Source: Spirosoma fluviale
GTDB taxonomy: Bacteria; Bacteroidota; Bacteroidia; Cytophagales; Spirosomataceae
Length of the DNA stretch: 64,000 bases
Direction of reading: 5' to 3'
NCBI RefSeq assembly: GCF_900230225.1
Contig: NZ_OCNH01000007.1
Coordinates: 186,001 to 250,000 of the forward strand
The translations under genes were made by a program, and so were the position numbers. How positions within the stretch are numbered: the first letter of the stretch is position 1; every line of letters starts with the position of its first letter. Positions 53,424 to 62,050 of the stretch are shown piece by piece. Under the pieces are notes generated by a model, which was not told the DNA's origin, searched no databases, and was given only the letters and a program-made list of their open reading frames with translations.

Positions 53424-53472
53424 GAACCTGATGAGAACGCTCAATTATAAAGCGAACGCTCTTATCAGGTTC
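53424..53472 (+). terminator. Terminator of the fasciclin gene
   Basis: GAACCTGAT (53424-53432) pairs with ATCAGGTTC (53464-53472), extended inwards by GAGA/TCTT, and is followed by TTTC. Confidence 0.55.
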
Positions 53473-53558
53473 TTTCATAACCGTATACCAGTTATGGTTT
53501 GACTCTACGAACGTTTCACTTTATCGGGAAGGTATCGTTCATTTTTTGAAATTCTGTA

Positions 53559-53566
53559 TATATTTG
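53559..53566 (+). promoter_or_regulatory. Candidate -7 element of the sigma-factor operon
   Basis: TATATTTG matches TAnnTTTG, 20 bases before the GTG start of the sigma gene. No convincing -33 box. Confidence 0.35.
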
Positions 53567-53586
53567 GCTCAATTAACACTCCCCTC

Positions 53587-54141
53587 GTGAAACGCCAATC
53601 TTCTCTAGTTTCGGAAAGTGTCCTGATTGAAAAGCTTACCCAGCGCGATCAGCAGGCTTTCCAATGGCTCTACGATCAATACTCACCAGCTCTGTATGGT
53701 GTTGTGCTGCGCATCGTTCGCGATGATGAGCAGGCCGCCGATCTCCTGCAGGACATCTTCGTCAAAATCTGGAAAAATCTGGACGCCTACGACGCCAGCA
53801 AAGGTCGTTTGTTTACCTGGATGCTGAACATCGCCCGAAATACAGCCATTGATTCCTTGCGCTCCCGTAAAACGCAACCCTTTGCGGCAATCCGAACCGA
53901 CGAAGACAACGTACATATTGTTGACCGCCAGCACAACACGGAGCAACCCAATCCGGATCATATTGGCGTTAAAGAAGTGGTTGGCCAGTTAAGACCGGAG
54001 CGAAAACAGCTAATTGACCTCGTTTATTTTGGCGGATACACACACGAAGAGGCCGCCGAAGAACTGAATCTACCGCTAGGTACGGTGAAAACCCGTGTAC
54101 GGGCTGCATTGCAGGAATTAAAGCAACTATTCAAATCATGA
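53587..54141 (+). CDS. ECF RNA polymerase sigma factor (SigK-like)
   Basis: 184 residues, GTG start. Region 2 (DQQAFQWLYDQYSPALYGVVLRI, DLLQDIFVKIWKNLDAYD) binds the -10 element. Region 4 (LRPERKQLIDLVYFGGYTHEEAAEELNLPLGTVKTRV) binds the -35. Its stop overlaps the start of the anti-sigma gene by four bases. ECF factors paired with RskA-type anti-sigmas respond to envelope or redox stress. Confidence 0.9.
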   Translation: MKRQSSLVSESVLIEKLTQRDQQAFQWLYDQYSPALYGVVLRIVRDDEQAADLLQDIFVKIWKNLDAYDASKGRLFTWMLNIARNTAIDSLRSRKTQPFAAIRTDEDNVHIVDRQHNTEQPNPDHIGVKEVVGQLRPERKQLIDLVYFGGYTHEEAAEELNLPLGTVKTRVRAALQELKQLFKS

Positions 54142-54965
54142 ACGTCACAGAATACATAGCGTCTGGTATCTTAGAGTCTTACGTCATGGGTGCGGTGAGC
54201 GACCAGGAACGACGCGAGGTCGAGTGCCTGTCTTCTATATATCCTGACATACGGCACGAACTTGACCAGTTGTCCGAAGTTCTGGAAGACTACGCCCTTT
54301 CGCATAGTGTGGAACCACCCGCGTCGTTGCGGTCGAAGATCCTGAGCCAGTTAGAGTTTAAAGAGCCAGAAAAACCGGAAACGATTGTCCGGCCTTTGCC
54401 TGTCGATACGACGCCAACAACAACGGGTCTCGCCTTTCGGATGTCGTGGGTCGTAGCGGCTTCTATGGGGCTGTTGCTGCTGCTCTTTTCCTTCTTTCTG
54501 CTCTCACAACTACGCTCAAACCAGCGAACACTGGCTTCTTTACGAACCAGTAATGACCGGATGCAGGCCGAAGTTCGCCAATTGAGGGAAAAGAAAACCC
54601 AGGCCGATCAGTTACTGGCGCTGGTTCGTCAGCCGGGTACCCGAACCCTGAAACTTCAGGGTAATGAAAAAGCCCCGAATGGCAACATGCTCATCTTCTG
54701 GAATAGCAACACACAGCAGCTAGCCGTTCAGGTACAGTCAATGCCCCCTCTGCCCGCCGACAAACAGTACCAGCTCTGGTCGATGGTTGATGGAAAACCC
54801 GTTGATGCCGGGGTATTCGATGGCTCTACGTCGTCCGATCAGGTCCAGCGCTTGAACCGGCAGGTCGGGCGGGCCGACGCGTTTGCCGTAACCATCGAGA
54901 AACGGGGTGGCAGTCCTACACCCACGCTCTCAACCTTACTGGCTATGGCACCGGTCAATGCCTGA
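54138..54965 (+). CDS. RskA-family anti-sigma factor, single-pass membrane protein
   Basis: 275 residues. An N-terminal cytoplasmic anti-sigma domain (IASGILESYVMGAVSDQERREVE) and one TM segment (about 97-118, WVVAASMGLLLLLFSFFLL) are followed by a periplasmic coiled stretch and RskA domain (GNMLIFWNSNTQQLAVQV, YQLWSMVDGKPVDAGVF, FAVTIEKRGGSPTPT). It should hold the preceding sigma factor inactive until regulated proteolysis. No zinc-binding HxxxCxxC motif is visible. Confidence 0.88.
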   Translation: MNVTEYIASGILESYVMGAVSDQERREVECLSSIYPDIRHELDQLSEVLEDYALSHSVEPPASLRSKILSQLEFKEPEKPETIVRPLPVDTTPTTTGLAFRMSWVVAASMGLLLLLFSFFLLSQLRSNQRTLASLRTSNDRMQAEVRQLREKKTQADQLLALVRQPGTRTLKLQGNEKAPNGNMLIFWNSNTQQLAVQVQSMPPLPADKQYQLWSMVDGKPVDAGVFDGSTSSDQVQRLNRQVGRADAFAVTIEKRGGSPTPTLSTLLAMAPVNA

Positions 54966-55128
54966 ACGTAGCCCTTCCTTTTTGCGTTATTACTGCGTTA
55001 AGCGTCTGAGAAATCCGTTTATTATCAATCGATTCACCTCATCGGCTGGAGGTTTTCATGTAAAAAAACCGGCAGCATACGCCTATTTCGTCTCGATCCT
55101 TTTATCAGCATTCCTACTAAAAAACGTC

Positions 55129-55596
55129 ATGAAACTTGCCCTGATTTTCATTTTAAGCAGTTGCCTGTTCGTAAGTCTGGCCTTTACGTCCGACGATACC
55201 CCTCCTCGCCGTGTCGTGAAAACCGACGCTGAGTGGAAGAAGATTCTTACGCCCAGCCAGTATGCCGTTCTGCGTGAACACGGTACCGAACGGGCTTTTA
55301 CCAGCCCACTCAACGACATCCATGACCACGGTACCTTCTACTGCGCCGGTTGCCATACGCCATTGTTCTCTTCCGCGACCAAGTTTGATTCGGGAACGGG
55401 CTGGCCTAGCTTTTACGCGCCGATTTCTAAAACGGCTGTAAAGGAAAATGTGGACAAAAGCTACGGTATGGTGCGTACGGAAGTTGTCTGCAACGTTTGC
55501 GGTGGTCATCTGGGCCACGTCTTTGAGGATGGTCCTAAACCTACTGGCCTTCGGTACTGCATGAATGGTGTAGCGATGACCTTCGAGAAGAAGTAA
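55129..55596 (+). CDS. msrB: Exported peptide-methionine (R)-S-oxide reductase MsrB
   Basis: 155 residues from ATG 55129, which gives a signal peptide (MKLALIFILSSCLFVSLAF). The frame extends upstream without family sequence. Zinc-type CAGC and CNVCGGHLGHVF pairs, FDSGTGWPSF, and the catalytic cysteine in GLRYCMNGVAMTF are all present, so it should be active. It repairs R-methionine sulfoxide in exported proteins. Together with the sigma/anti-sigma pair just upstream it hints at an envelope oxidative-stress unit. A strong terminator follows. Confidence 0.92.
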   Translation: MKLALIFILSSCLFVSLAFTSDDTPPRRVVKTDAEWKKILTPSQYAVLREHGTERAFTSPLNDIHDHGTFYCAGCHTPLFSSATKFDSGTGWPSFYAPISKTAVKENVDKSYGMVRTEVVCNVCGGHLGHVFEDGPKPTGLRYCMNGVAMTFEKK

Positions 55597-55683
55597 GAAA
55601 TCGCGTAGATCGATGACAAGGCTACCTAAAACCTGTTTTGAAACAAATAGCGGATAGCCCCAAAAAATAACTTCTTAGAAACC

Positions 55684-55709
55684 AACCGGGTCGTGTAAGT
55701 GACCCGGTT
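55684..55709 (+). terminator. Rho-independent terminator after msrB
   Basis: AACCGGGTC (55684-55692) and GACCCGGTT (55701-55709) with an 8-base loop, followed by a T-run. Confidence 0.8.
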
Positions 55710-55750
55710 TTTGTGTATAAGATCGGGCGAAAATACGTTATATTTGAACC

Positions 55751-55820
55751 CCGGTCTGGATTGACCCGGTCGTAATAGACCGGGTCTGCATGGGCCTGAT
55801 CTTAACAGACCCGCGTCTGG
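55751..55820 (+). promoter_or_regulatory. Leader with mutually exclusive hairpins upstream of PBP1A
   Basis: GACCCGGTC (55763-55771) can pair with GACCGGGTC (55778-55786). GGGTCTG (55782-55788), which overlaps that second arm, can instead pair with CAGACCC (55806-55812). The GACCCGG motif repeats several times here and also in the msrB terminator. Confidence 0.35.
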
Positions 55821-55884
55821 ACAGATTCGTCCCGGAGGAACAGTGCCCGGATCCAACTAAATAAGTTTCTTGGATTTTTAACGC

Positions 55885-58452
55885 ATGAGTCAATATAGGG
55901 AGCGATTCCGCGCTGTCAGGCACGCTTTTGGCGCATTTCGACAACGTCAAAAATTAACTGGCAATGTCAGACGCAGAGTCGGCCGCCATATCGCACGAGT
56001 TGCAGGCGAAGAGCGCGTCAATGCATGGGTCAACACGTATCATACGTATCGTAACCAGTTCCGTTCGTTCGTTCATCGGTATATCGACCCCGATTCCTGG
56101 TATTATCCTTATATTAAAAATACAGTCAAAGGGGGACTCGTGGCCTTGCTGGCCCTGGGCATGTACGTATTCGTACTGAATTACAACTTCCTGTATTTGA
56201 CGGGTGCCATGCCCAGCGTTGAGGAACTAAGTAATCCGAAGCTGAACCAATCGTCAGAGATCTATTCGCAGGATGGCGTGATGATCGGTAAGTTCTACGC
56301 CGAAAATCGGACGCCCATTAAATACGAAAACATTCCCAAACAGCTGATCAACGCGCTGGTTGCTACGGAAGATGCCCGTTTCTACGACCACGGTGGCGTT
56401 GATCCCCGCGCTATTGGCCGGGCAGTAATCAGTTTCGGCCGCGAAGGGGGCGGTTCAACCATCACGCAGCAATTAGCCAAAAATCTTTTTAAAACCCGCC
56501 GAAAAACCAATACCGGCCTGTTAACCCGCATTCCATTCATTCGGAAGGTCATCTACAAATCGAAAGAGTGGCTGATGGCACTCAAGCTGGAACGTAACTT
56601 TTCGAAGGAAGAAATTATCACTTACTACTTCAATACCGTCGACTTTGGCAGCAACGCCTTTGGGTTGAAAACAGCCGCCCGTACTTTTTTCAACAAAGCC
56701 CCCGACAGTCTGAACGTACAGGAAGGAGCGGTACTGGTTGGCCTGCAAAAAGCGACCACCAACTACAACCCGCTCAAAAACCCCAAGCGCTCCCGCGAAC
56801 GCCGGAACATTGTACTGGCACAGATGGCTAAGTATGACTTCCTGACCAAACCCCAAGCCGACTCCATCAGCGCACTCCCCTTAGAAACAGAATTCACACC
56901 AGAGAATCCCTACTCAGGACCAGCCAGTTACCTTAAAAATGCCGTTCAGGACTATGTAAAGAAATGGGGTGAGGAAAACGGCTACGACCTGTATACCGAT
57001 GGATTGCGCATTATCACAACCATCGACTCCCGGATGCAGACCTATGCCGAAACCGCTACCAGTGAGAAGATGAAGCAACTCCAGCGGACCTTCGATAACC
57101 ACTGGCAGGGCCGTAATCCGTGGACCGACGAAAAGGGGGTTGAACTGCCCGGCTTCATTGACTCCGTAGCCCGACGGACAGAACGGTATAAATCCCTGAG
57201 CCGCCGGTTTATGCCGCTCTACCCGGATTCCATTATGTACTACATGAAAAACGTGAAGTACAAAATGCGGGTGTTTAGCTGGACGAGCAAACGGGGCTAT
57301 GATTCCGTTGAAATGACTCCTTACGATTCCATTGCCTATTACAAGCACTTTCTGCAGGCGGGTATGGTAGCAATGGACCCGCGTACGGGCTACATACGCG
57401 CCTGGGTGGGCGGCCTGGATTACGACTACTTCAAATACGACCACGTGAAGCAGGGCAGACGCCAACCGGGGTCAACCTTCAAGCCTTTCGTCTATACGAC
57501 CGCCATTGATGATACGCTCATTAACCTCAGTCCCTGCGACCGCATTCAGGACAGGCCTTTCCGAAAAGAGTATCGGGAAAATGGCCAGGATAAAATGTGG
57601 GAACCCCGTAACTCAACCGGTTATTATTCGTATTCGAACATGACCCTGCGCCGGGCCATGGCGCGTTCAGTAAACTCCATAACGGCACAATTAACCGACC
57701 GGGTTACCCCGGAGCTGGTGGCGCAATATGCCCACCGGATGGGTATAAAAAGTCGGCTGGAAGCCGTACCCTCCATTGGGCTGGGCTCTTCGGATGTGTC
57801 GCTCTATGAACTGGTGGGAGCTTATTGCACCTTTGTCAACGATGGCGAATCTACCGAGCCCATTATTGTTCAGCGCATTGAAGACCGAGATGGGAACGTT
57901 ATCGAAACGTTCACGAGCCAGCACAAACGGGCCATAAGTCCGGAAACGGCCTTTTTAATGCGCTACATGCTACAGGGTGGTTTGCAGGAACCGGGCGGTA
58001 CGTCTCAGAACCTGTGGTCGTTCGACCTGTTCAAGAATAAGAATGAAATGGGTGGTAAAACCGGTACGACATCCAATAACTCCGATGGCTGGTTCGTCGG
58101 TGTATCCAACAATCTGGTTGTGGGGGCCTGGGTGGGTGGCGATGACCGGAGTATTCACTTCCGCTCTACCGATCTTGGTGAAGGTGCCAAAACAGCCCTG
58201 CCAATAGTGGGCAGTTTTTTGGAAAAAGTGTACCGGGACCCAAAATTCAAGAACCTGCAAAGTCCATTTCCGAAGGCCAATGGCATCACTAAAGAGTATC
58301 TCAACTGCGGCTACTCCGGTGATGAAGATACGTCCACTGAATCGGATTCGACCGATGTACCGGGCGTTGAAACGGACTCGACCTTCTCGCCAACAGCTCC
58401 GGCTCCCGATCCTGTAGCTCCACCCGATACAACAAAAAGCGGTCAACCGTGA
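55885..58452 (+). CDS. Penicillin-binding protein 1A (bifunctional transglycosylase/transpeptidase)
   Basis: 855 residues. Cytoplasmic N-terminus (about 1-70) and a TM segment (about 76-98). The GT51 transglycosylase has ATEDARFYDHGGVDPRAIG (catalytic Glu) and GGSTITQQLAKNLF. The transpeptidase has GSTFKPFVYTTAI (SxxK, catalytic Ser), ARSVNSITAQL (SxN) and MGGKTGTTSNNSDGWF (KTG). The tail is acidic and Pro/Ser/Thr-rich. It polymerises and crosslinks peptidoglycan at the inner membrane. It is a single gene between two terminators. Confidence 0.95.
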   Translation: MSQYRERFRAVRHAFGAFRQRQKLTGNVRRRVGRHIARVAGEERVNAWVNTYHTYRNQFRSFVHRYIDPDSWYYPYIKNTVKGGLVALLALGMYVFVLNYNFLYLTGAMPSVEELSNPKLNQSSEIYSQDGVMIGKFYAENRTPIKYENIPKQLINALVATEDARFYDHGGVDPRAIGRAVISFGREGGGSTITQQLAKNLFKTRRKTNTGLLTRIPFIRKVIYKSKEWLMALKLERNFSKEEIITYYFNTVDFGSNAFGLKTAARTFFNKAPDSLNVQEGAVLVGLQKATTNYNPLKNPKRSRERRNIVLAQMAKYDFLTKPQADSISALPLETEFTPENPYSGPASYLKNAVQDYVKKWGEENGYDLYTDGLRIITTIDSRMQTYAETATSEKMKQLQRTFDNHWQGRNPWTDEKGVELPGFIDSVARRTERYKSLSRRFMPLYPDSIMYYMKNVKYKMRVFSWTSKRGYDSVEMTPYDSIAYYKHFLQAGMVAMDPRTGYIRAWVGGLDYDYFKYDHVKQGRRQPGSTFKPFVYTTAIDDTLINLSPCDRIQDRPFRKEYRENGQDKMWEPRNSTGYYSYSNMTLRRAMARSVNSITAQLTDRVTPELVAQYAHRMGIKSRLEAVPSIGLGSSDVSLYELVGAYCTFVNDGESTEPIIVQRIEDRDGNVIETFTSQHKRAISPETAFLMRYMLQGGLQEPGGTSQNLWSFDLFKNKNEMGGKTGTTSNNSDGWFVGVSNNLVVGAWVGGDDRSIHFRSTDLGEGAKTALPIVGSFLEKVYRDPKFKNLQSPFPKANGITKEYLNCGYSGDEDTSTESDSTDVPGVETDSTFSPTAPAPDPVAPPDTTKSGQP

Positions 58453-58467
58453 TCTAAACGTCAATAT

Positions 58468-58527
58468 GCGACTAAAACGATAAGATGTTAACTAATTGAC
58501 TAGCTGACATCCTATCGTTTTAGTCGC
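58468..58527 (+). terminator. Hairpin terminator after PBP1A
   Basis: GCGACTAAAACGATA (58468-58482) pairs perfectly with TATCGTTTTAGTCGC (58513-58527). The rest of the gap to 58728 shows nothing further. Confidence 0.65.
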
Positions 58528-58728
58528 TTCTGTTTTCAATCTGATCTTATAACAATTTACCGGGTTAAGCAGTCATTTATACACAGACCTTAATCAGCGG
58601 GAAAGCATACGCAATAAAACTAACCGGCTGACTCCGTGTCAGAATCTGCCCTACTTACTGATTAAAGATGTATAGGCTAAACCATTTTAGCCATTTATGT
58701 GGAGTTCGTTAGCTGCACCATTGGTATT

Positions 58729-59715
58729 ATGAAATTAGTTAAACGTATTCTTAGCTGGACCGCTCTTACGGTATTGATACTCGTCGTTGGCGGCTTAGTC
58801 ATTGCCTGGTTCGTTGATTCCCGCCAGTCGGACAAGGAACTGGCTGATGAATTTAAAGGCCAGCGTATCCAGCCAACGGTGCATTATTATCAGGTTAGCA
58901 GCGGGCATGCCACCGGCGTTAAACATGACGACGCCCCCCGAACCATTCGATTTATAGAAACACCGGCCACTCCGGCTGATTCGACATTGCCGGTAGTGAT
59001 TTTTGTCCACGGAGCGCCTAGTTCACTATCCTTTTTCAACGCGTTCTTTAAAGATACTACCCTGCTCAACCGGGCTCGTCTGGTGGCCGTCGACCGGCCG
59101 GGCTACGGCTACTCCGATTACGGGCGCGTGGAAACATCCATTATCCGGCAGGCTCAATTGCTGCAACCACTCATCGACCGATACAAAAACGCGCCTTACC
59201 TCATGATCGTCGGTTCATCCTACGGCGGCTCGGTATCGGCACGTCTGGCGATGAACAATCCGGACTACGTTGATCATGTGGTGTTTGTTTCCTCCGCCCT
59301 CGGGCCGGGTCTCGAACGGACGTATCCCATCAGCTACTTTGCCGATAGTCCGCTTATTCACTGGGGCGTGCCGCCACTGCTTCGGCTGGCCAATGACGAA
59401 AAACTGGCGCACCGGCGGGCGCTGGAAGCCATTTTGCCCGACTGGCCAAAGGTCCGGGCCAACATTACCATGCTACACGGCCAGCGGGACGAACTGGTTT
59501 ACCCAACCAATGTTTCGTTTGCCCAGAACCATCTGGTCAACGCACGGGTAAAACAGTTTCTGCTGCCCGAAAACCGGCACGACATCGTCTTTAATAAACG
59601 GGAGTACATGACCGAAATCATCCTGAATATCCTGACCCAACGGGATGTTAAAGAGACGGTTTCCGCCAAATCGATCGCCGTAAAGACAAAATCGAACGAC
59701 ACCGACCGACTATAA
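58729..59715 (+). CDS. Membrane-anchored alpha/beta hydrolase
   Basis: 328 residues from ATG 58729 (GTG 58699 possible). One N-terminal TM segment (about 9-27). VIFVHGAPSSLSFF (oxyanion), VDRPGYGYSDYG, nucleophile elbow VGSSYGGSVSARLA, acid in LHGQRDELVYP, and histidine in ENRHDIVF make a complete triad. Substrate unknown; the active site should face the periplasm. Confidence 0.82.
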   Translation: MKLVKRILSWTALTVLILVVGGLVIAWFVDSRQSDKELADEFKGQRIQPTVHYYQVSSGHATGVKHDDAPRTIRFIETPATPADSTLPVVIFVHGAPSSLSFFNAFFKDTTLLNRARLVAVDRPGYGYSDYGRVETSIIRQAQLLQPLIDRYKNAPYLMIVGSSYGGSVSARLAMNNPDYVDHVVFVSSALGPGLERTYPISYFADSPLIHWGVPPLLRLANDEKLAHRRALEAILPDWPKVRANITMLHGQRDELVYPTNVSFAQNHLVNARVKQFLLPENRHDIVFNKREYMTEIILNILTQRDVKETVSAKSIAVKTKSNDTDRL

Positions 59716-59797
59716 ACGTACCCACGGTCTTTAGCCCGTGTACTGCCCTACGTATGTTAATAAAACGCATACAAAAGTTCGTGAATACACCATCAAC

Positions 59798-60190
59798 TCA
59801 CGCCACAATCTCAATCCGGTTTTCTTCCGGGTCAAGGATCACACTCTCGTAGTAGCCGTCACCCGTTCGGCGGGGTTCGCCCACAACGGCGAACCCATCG
59901 GTTCGTAGCCGGTTAGTGAGCGCGTCGACCGCAGCTTCACTTCCTGCTGATAAAGCAAAGTGAATGATTCCGGTAAATTGCGCGAGGGCGTTGTTCTGTG
60001 AATCCGGAATACCCGCCATTTGCATGATCTCCAGACGCGCCCCACCCGCCGGGAATGTGAGAAAATACGAAGAAAATCCCTTTACCGTATTGACGTATTT
60101 ATCGTTGGACGAAGCGGCAAAATACGTTTCGTAGAATGTCCGCATTTTCTCCAGGTCGCGGACCCAGATGGCCAGGTGTTCGATTTTCAT
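59798..60190 (-). CDS. VOC-family (glyoxalase/bleomycin-resistance fold) protein
   Basis: 130 residues: MKIEHLAIWVRDLEKMRTFYETYF, then YFLTFPAGGARLEIMQ, IHFALSAGSEAAVDAL and YYESVILDPEENRIEI. Both beta-alpha-beta-beta-beta halves are present, with His5, Glu and His in metal-site positions. Members include lyases and isomerases; the substrate cannot be named. Confidence 0.88.
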   Translation of the reverse strand: MKIEHLAIWVRDLEKMRTFYETYFAASSNDKYVNTVKGFSSYFLTFPAGGARLEIMQMAGIPDSQNNALAQFTGIIHFALSAGSEAAVDALTNRLRTDGFAVVGEPRRTGDGYYESVILDPEENRIEIVA

Positions 60191-60266
60191 GGCGCAAAGA
60201 TTTACCTATTTCAGGACACTTGCTACACTTCTGTTACCCAAACTAAGTTTGCCAGTCACCGATTGA

Positions 60267-61142
60267 TTATAAAACCAGAACAGGCATCCAGAAAACACTA
60301 TCGCCAAGCCAACGGTATCGTTCATGCTTGAGAAAGTAAGCCGGATACCGCTGAATACCGTATAGCGTCAGGCTCATTAGGGAAAGCATCAGCGCCGACC
60401 GTTGGGCAAATCGATCGGAAGTAAAAAAGCAAATGGCGAAGGCGGATAGAACAACCCCTAAAGTCAGCCAGCGTATAATTGATCCGCAGTTTTCCAGTCC
60501 CCAGGCCGTTGCCAGCGAAAACAGCGGTTGCTCCGGCGTTTGTAACTGCTCCATCACGGCAAAAAGTAAAAGATTCTGAAATGCTATTCCCAGAAACATC
60601 AGTCCTTCAACCACATCAACAGAGGTGATCGAAGGCCGCTGCACCCAAATGCTGCCCCACACCCCCGCCGTGTATAGGATGGCCACCAGAGGCTCTTTGA
60701 GCAGCAAAGCCGGGTGACGGGTCGGTAAACGAAATACGACGCCGACGTAAATAGCGCAGATAACGCCCACGACAACCCCGAACCGAATTACGCTTTCGGG
60801 TAGGAAAAACGTCAGAACAAGCGCCAACAGAGCGGCTACGACGACAGTTCGCCAAAGGAGTGGTGCCCGTTGCTGATGAAACGCGTGACGCGCCGTGAGA
60901 GGCTGGCTGGACGCGTCGATGCGATTCTTTCTTACATCGAGCAGGCGGTCGACGGTATAAATGATGAAAACAACCAGGCCGAGTACAATCGGTGTAGCCC
61001 AATGTACCGGATCAACGTCCGACAGTCGGGCCGCCATCCGATTAGATAACACCGCCCCGATCACGACCGGAAAACTCAGGTAATACAGGCTACGTAAAAG
61101 CGTAAGCAAAAGATATTCGTTAAAAATTAAGTCTAGAACCAA
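60267..61142 (-). CDS. Polytopic membrane protein, UbiA-like
   Basis: About 291 residues with eight or nine TM segments. The open frame extends to 61307 inside the MOSC gene, so a start after that gene's stop is preferred, for example TTG 61142; the true start is uncertain. FIIYTVDRLLDVRKNRID recalls the aspartate-rich loop of UbiA prenyltransferases. The usual second Asp motif is not clear, so enzymatic activity is doubtful. It directly follows the MOSC gene on the same strand. Confidence 0.65.
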   Translation of the reverse strand: MVLDLIFNEYLLLTLLRSLYYLSFPVVIGAVLSNRMAARLSDVDPVHWATPIVLGLVVFIIYTVDRLLDVRKNRIDASSQPLTARHAFHQQRAPLLWRTVVVAALLALVLTFFLPESVIRFGVVVGVICAIYVGVVFRLPTRHPALLLKEPLVAILYTAGVWGSIWVQRPSITSVDVVEGLMFLGIAFQNLLLFAVMEQLQTPEQPLFSLATAWGLENCGSIIRWLTLGVVLSAFAICFFTSDRFAQRSALMLSLMSLTLYGIQRYPAYFLKHERYRWLGDSVFWMPVLVL

Positions 61143-61177
61143 CAGGAATGGACAGGGTTTTGAAAGTCGGCTTAAAC

Positions 61178-62035
61178 CTAAACCGGCGGAGCCAGCCACG
61201 GTTCCTGCCGCTCGACTACCTCGATCGCTTGGCCAACCCGTAAAAAAACCGATTCGCCTGTTAGGTTCGTCAGTACGTTCTGCCCAAACAGGATTTTGTG
61301 TTTCCATTGGCGATAGGTCGCCAGGGTGCGCAGGGGCTCTCTACCCGTCTGGCCCGTTTTGGGATCAATGGTCGTCAGCACGCAACGGGCGCAGGGCTTA
61401 ACGCCATAGAAATCCGTCTCCCCAATGCGGAACTGACTCCAGGCGTCCTCTTCGTAAGGCAAACTGCCGTCAACCACAATATTTGGTCGAAAACGCTGCA
61501 TCGTTATGGGTTCGGCGAGTCGTTGATTCAGCGTATCGAGCGAAGCCTGACCAATGAGCAGATAGGGATAGCCATCGGCAAAACTAACCGCGTCCTGCTG
61601 CCGGGCATACGCCGGATCGACCGGGCGATGGGTCGTTTCGGGCATAAACACCAGTCGGCAGGGTTTGTCAAGAACGCCCGAAAACCAGCGATCGGCTTCG
61701 TCGCTTACCGTCAGGGCTGGTACATCTTTATCATCCCAGATCGTGACATGTAGCGTCTCCCGGTCTTCTACCGATTCCACCTCAGGCACGGTCATGGGCA
61801 GTTCAAGGACATTGTCGGGGTGGTGCCGATGCCAGACGCGCAGCGTATCGCCCTGAATGGCTACGTCGAGCAGCGCCATTTGATGGTTGGTGCGTTGGGT
61901 CATGAAAGTTCCATCCGGTTCAACGAGCATGAACCGCCGGTCGTGGCGAAAGCCTTTTCCGTCGACAATCGCTTCGGTCAGCGAAATACCACCTAATGAC
62001 TTGATGGGGTAAATGTATAGTTCTGAGATCGTCAT
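61178..62035 (-). CDS. MOSC-domain protein with N-terminal beta-barrel
   Basis: 285 residues. MISELYIYPIKSLGGISLTEA-type start (here MTISELYIYPIKSLGG) and FRHDRRFMLVEPDG are the MOSC N-terminal domain. The MOSC core runs from about residue 130, with NIVVDGSLPYEEDAW and the probable molybdenum-ligand cysteine in KPCARCVLTTIDPKTG. Relatives include mitochondrial amidoxime-reducing component and YcbX, which reduce N-hydroxylated compounds. It is 15 bases from the tsaD stop on the same strand. Confidence 0.9.
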   Translation of the reverse strand: MTISELYIYPIKSLGGISLTEAIVDGKGFRHDRRFMLVEPDGTFMTQRTNHQMALLDVAIQGDTLRVWHRHHPDNVLELPMTVPEVESVEDRETLHVTIWDDKDVPALTVSDEADRWFSGVLDKPCRLVFMPETTHRPVDPAYARQQDAVSFADGYPYLLIGQASLDTLNQRLAEPITMQRFRPNIVVDGSLPYEEDAWSQFRIGETDFYGVKPCARCVLTTIDPKTGQTGREPLRTLATYRQWKHKILFGQNVLTNLTGESVFLRVGQAIEVVERQEPWLAPPV

Positions 62036-62050
62036 GGTCTTTTTACAAAT

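Noticed and set aside
56914..57465. 183-residue minus-strand frame
   Set aside because: Antisense to PBP1A, which is full length with all motifs.
61143..61307. Extending the UbiA-like gene to ATG 61307
   Set aside because: The extension lies inside the MOSC gene and translates to non-hydrophobic sequence unlike the rest of the protein.
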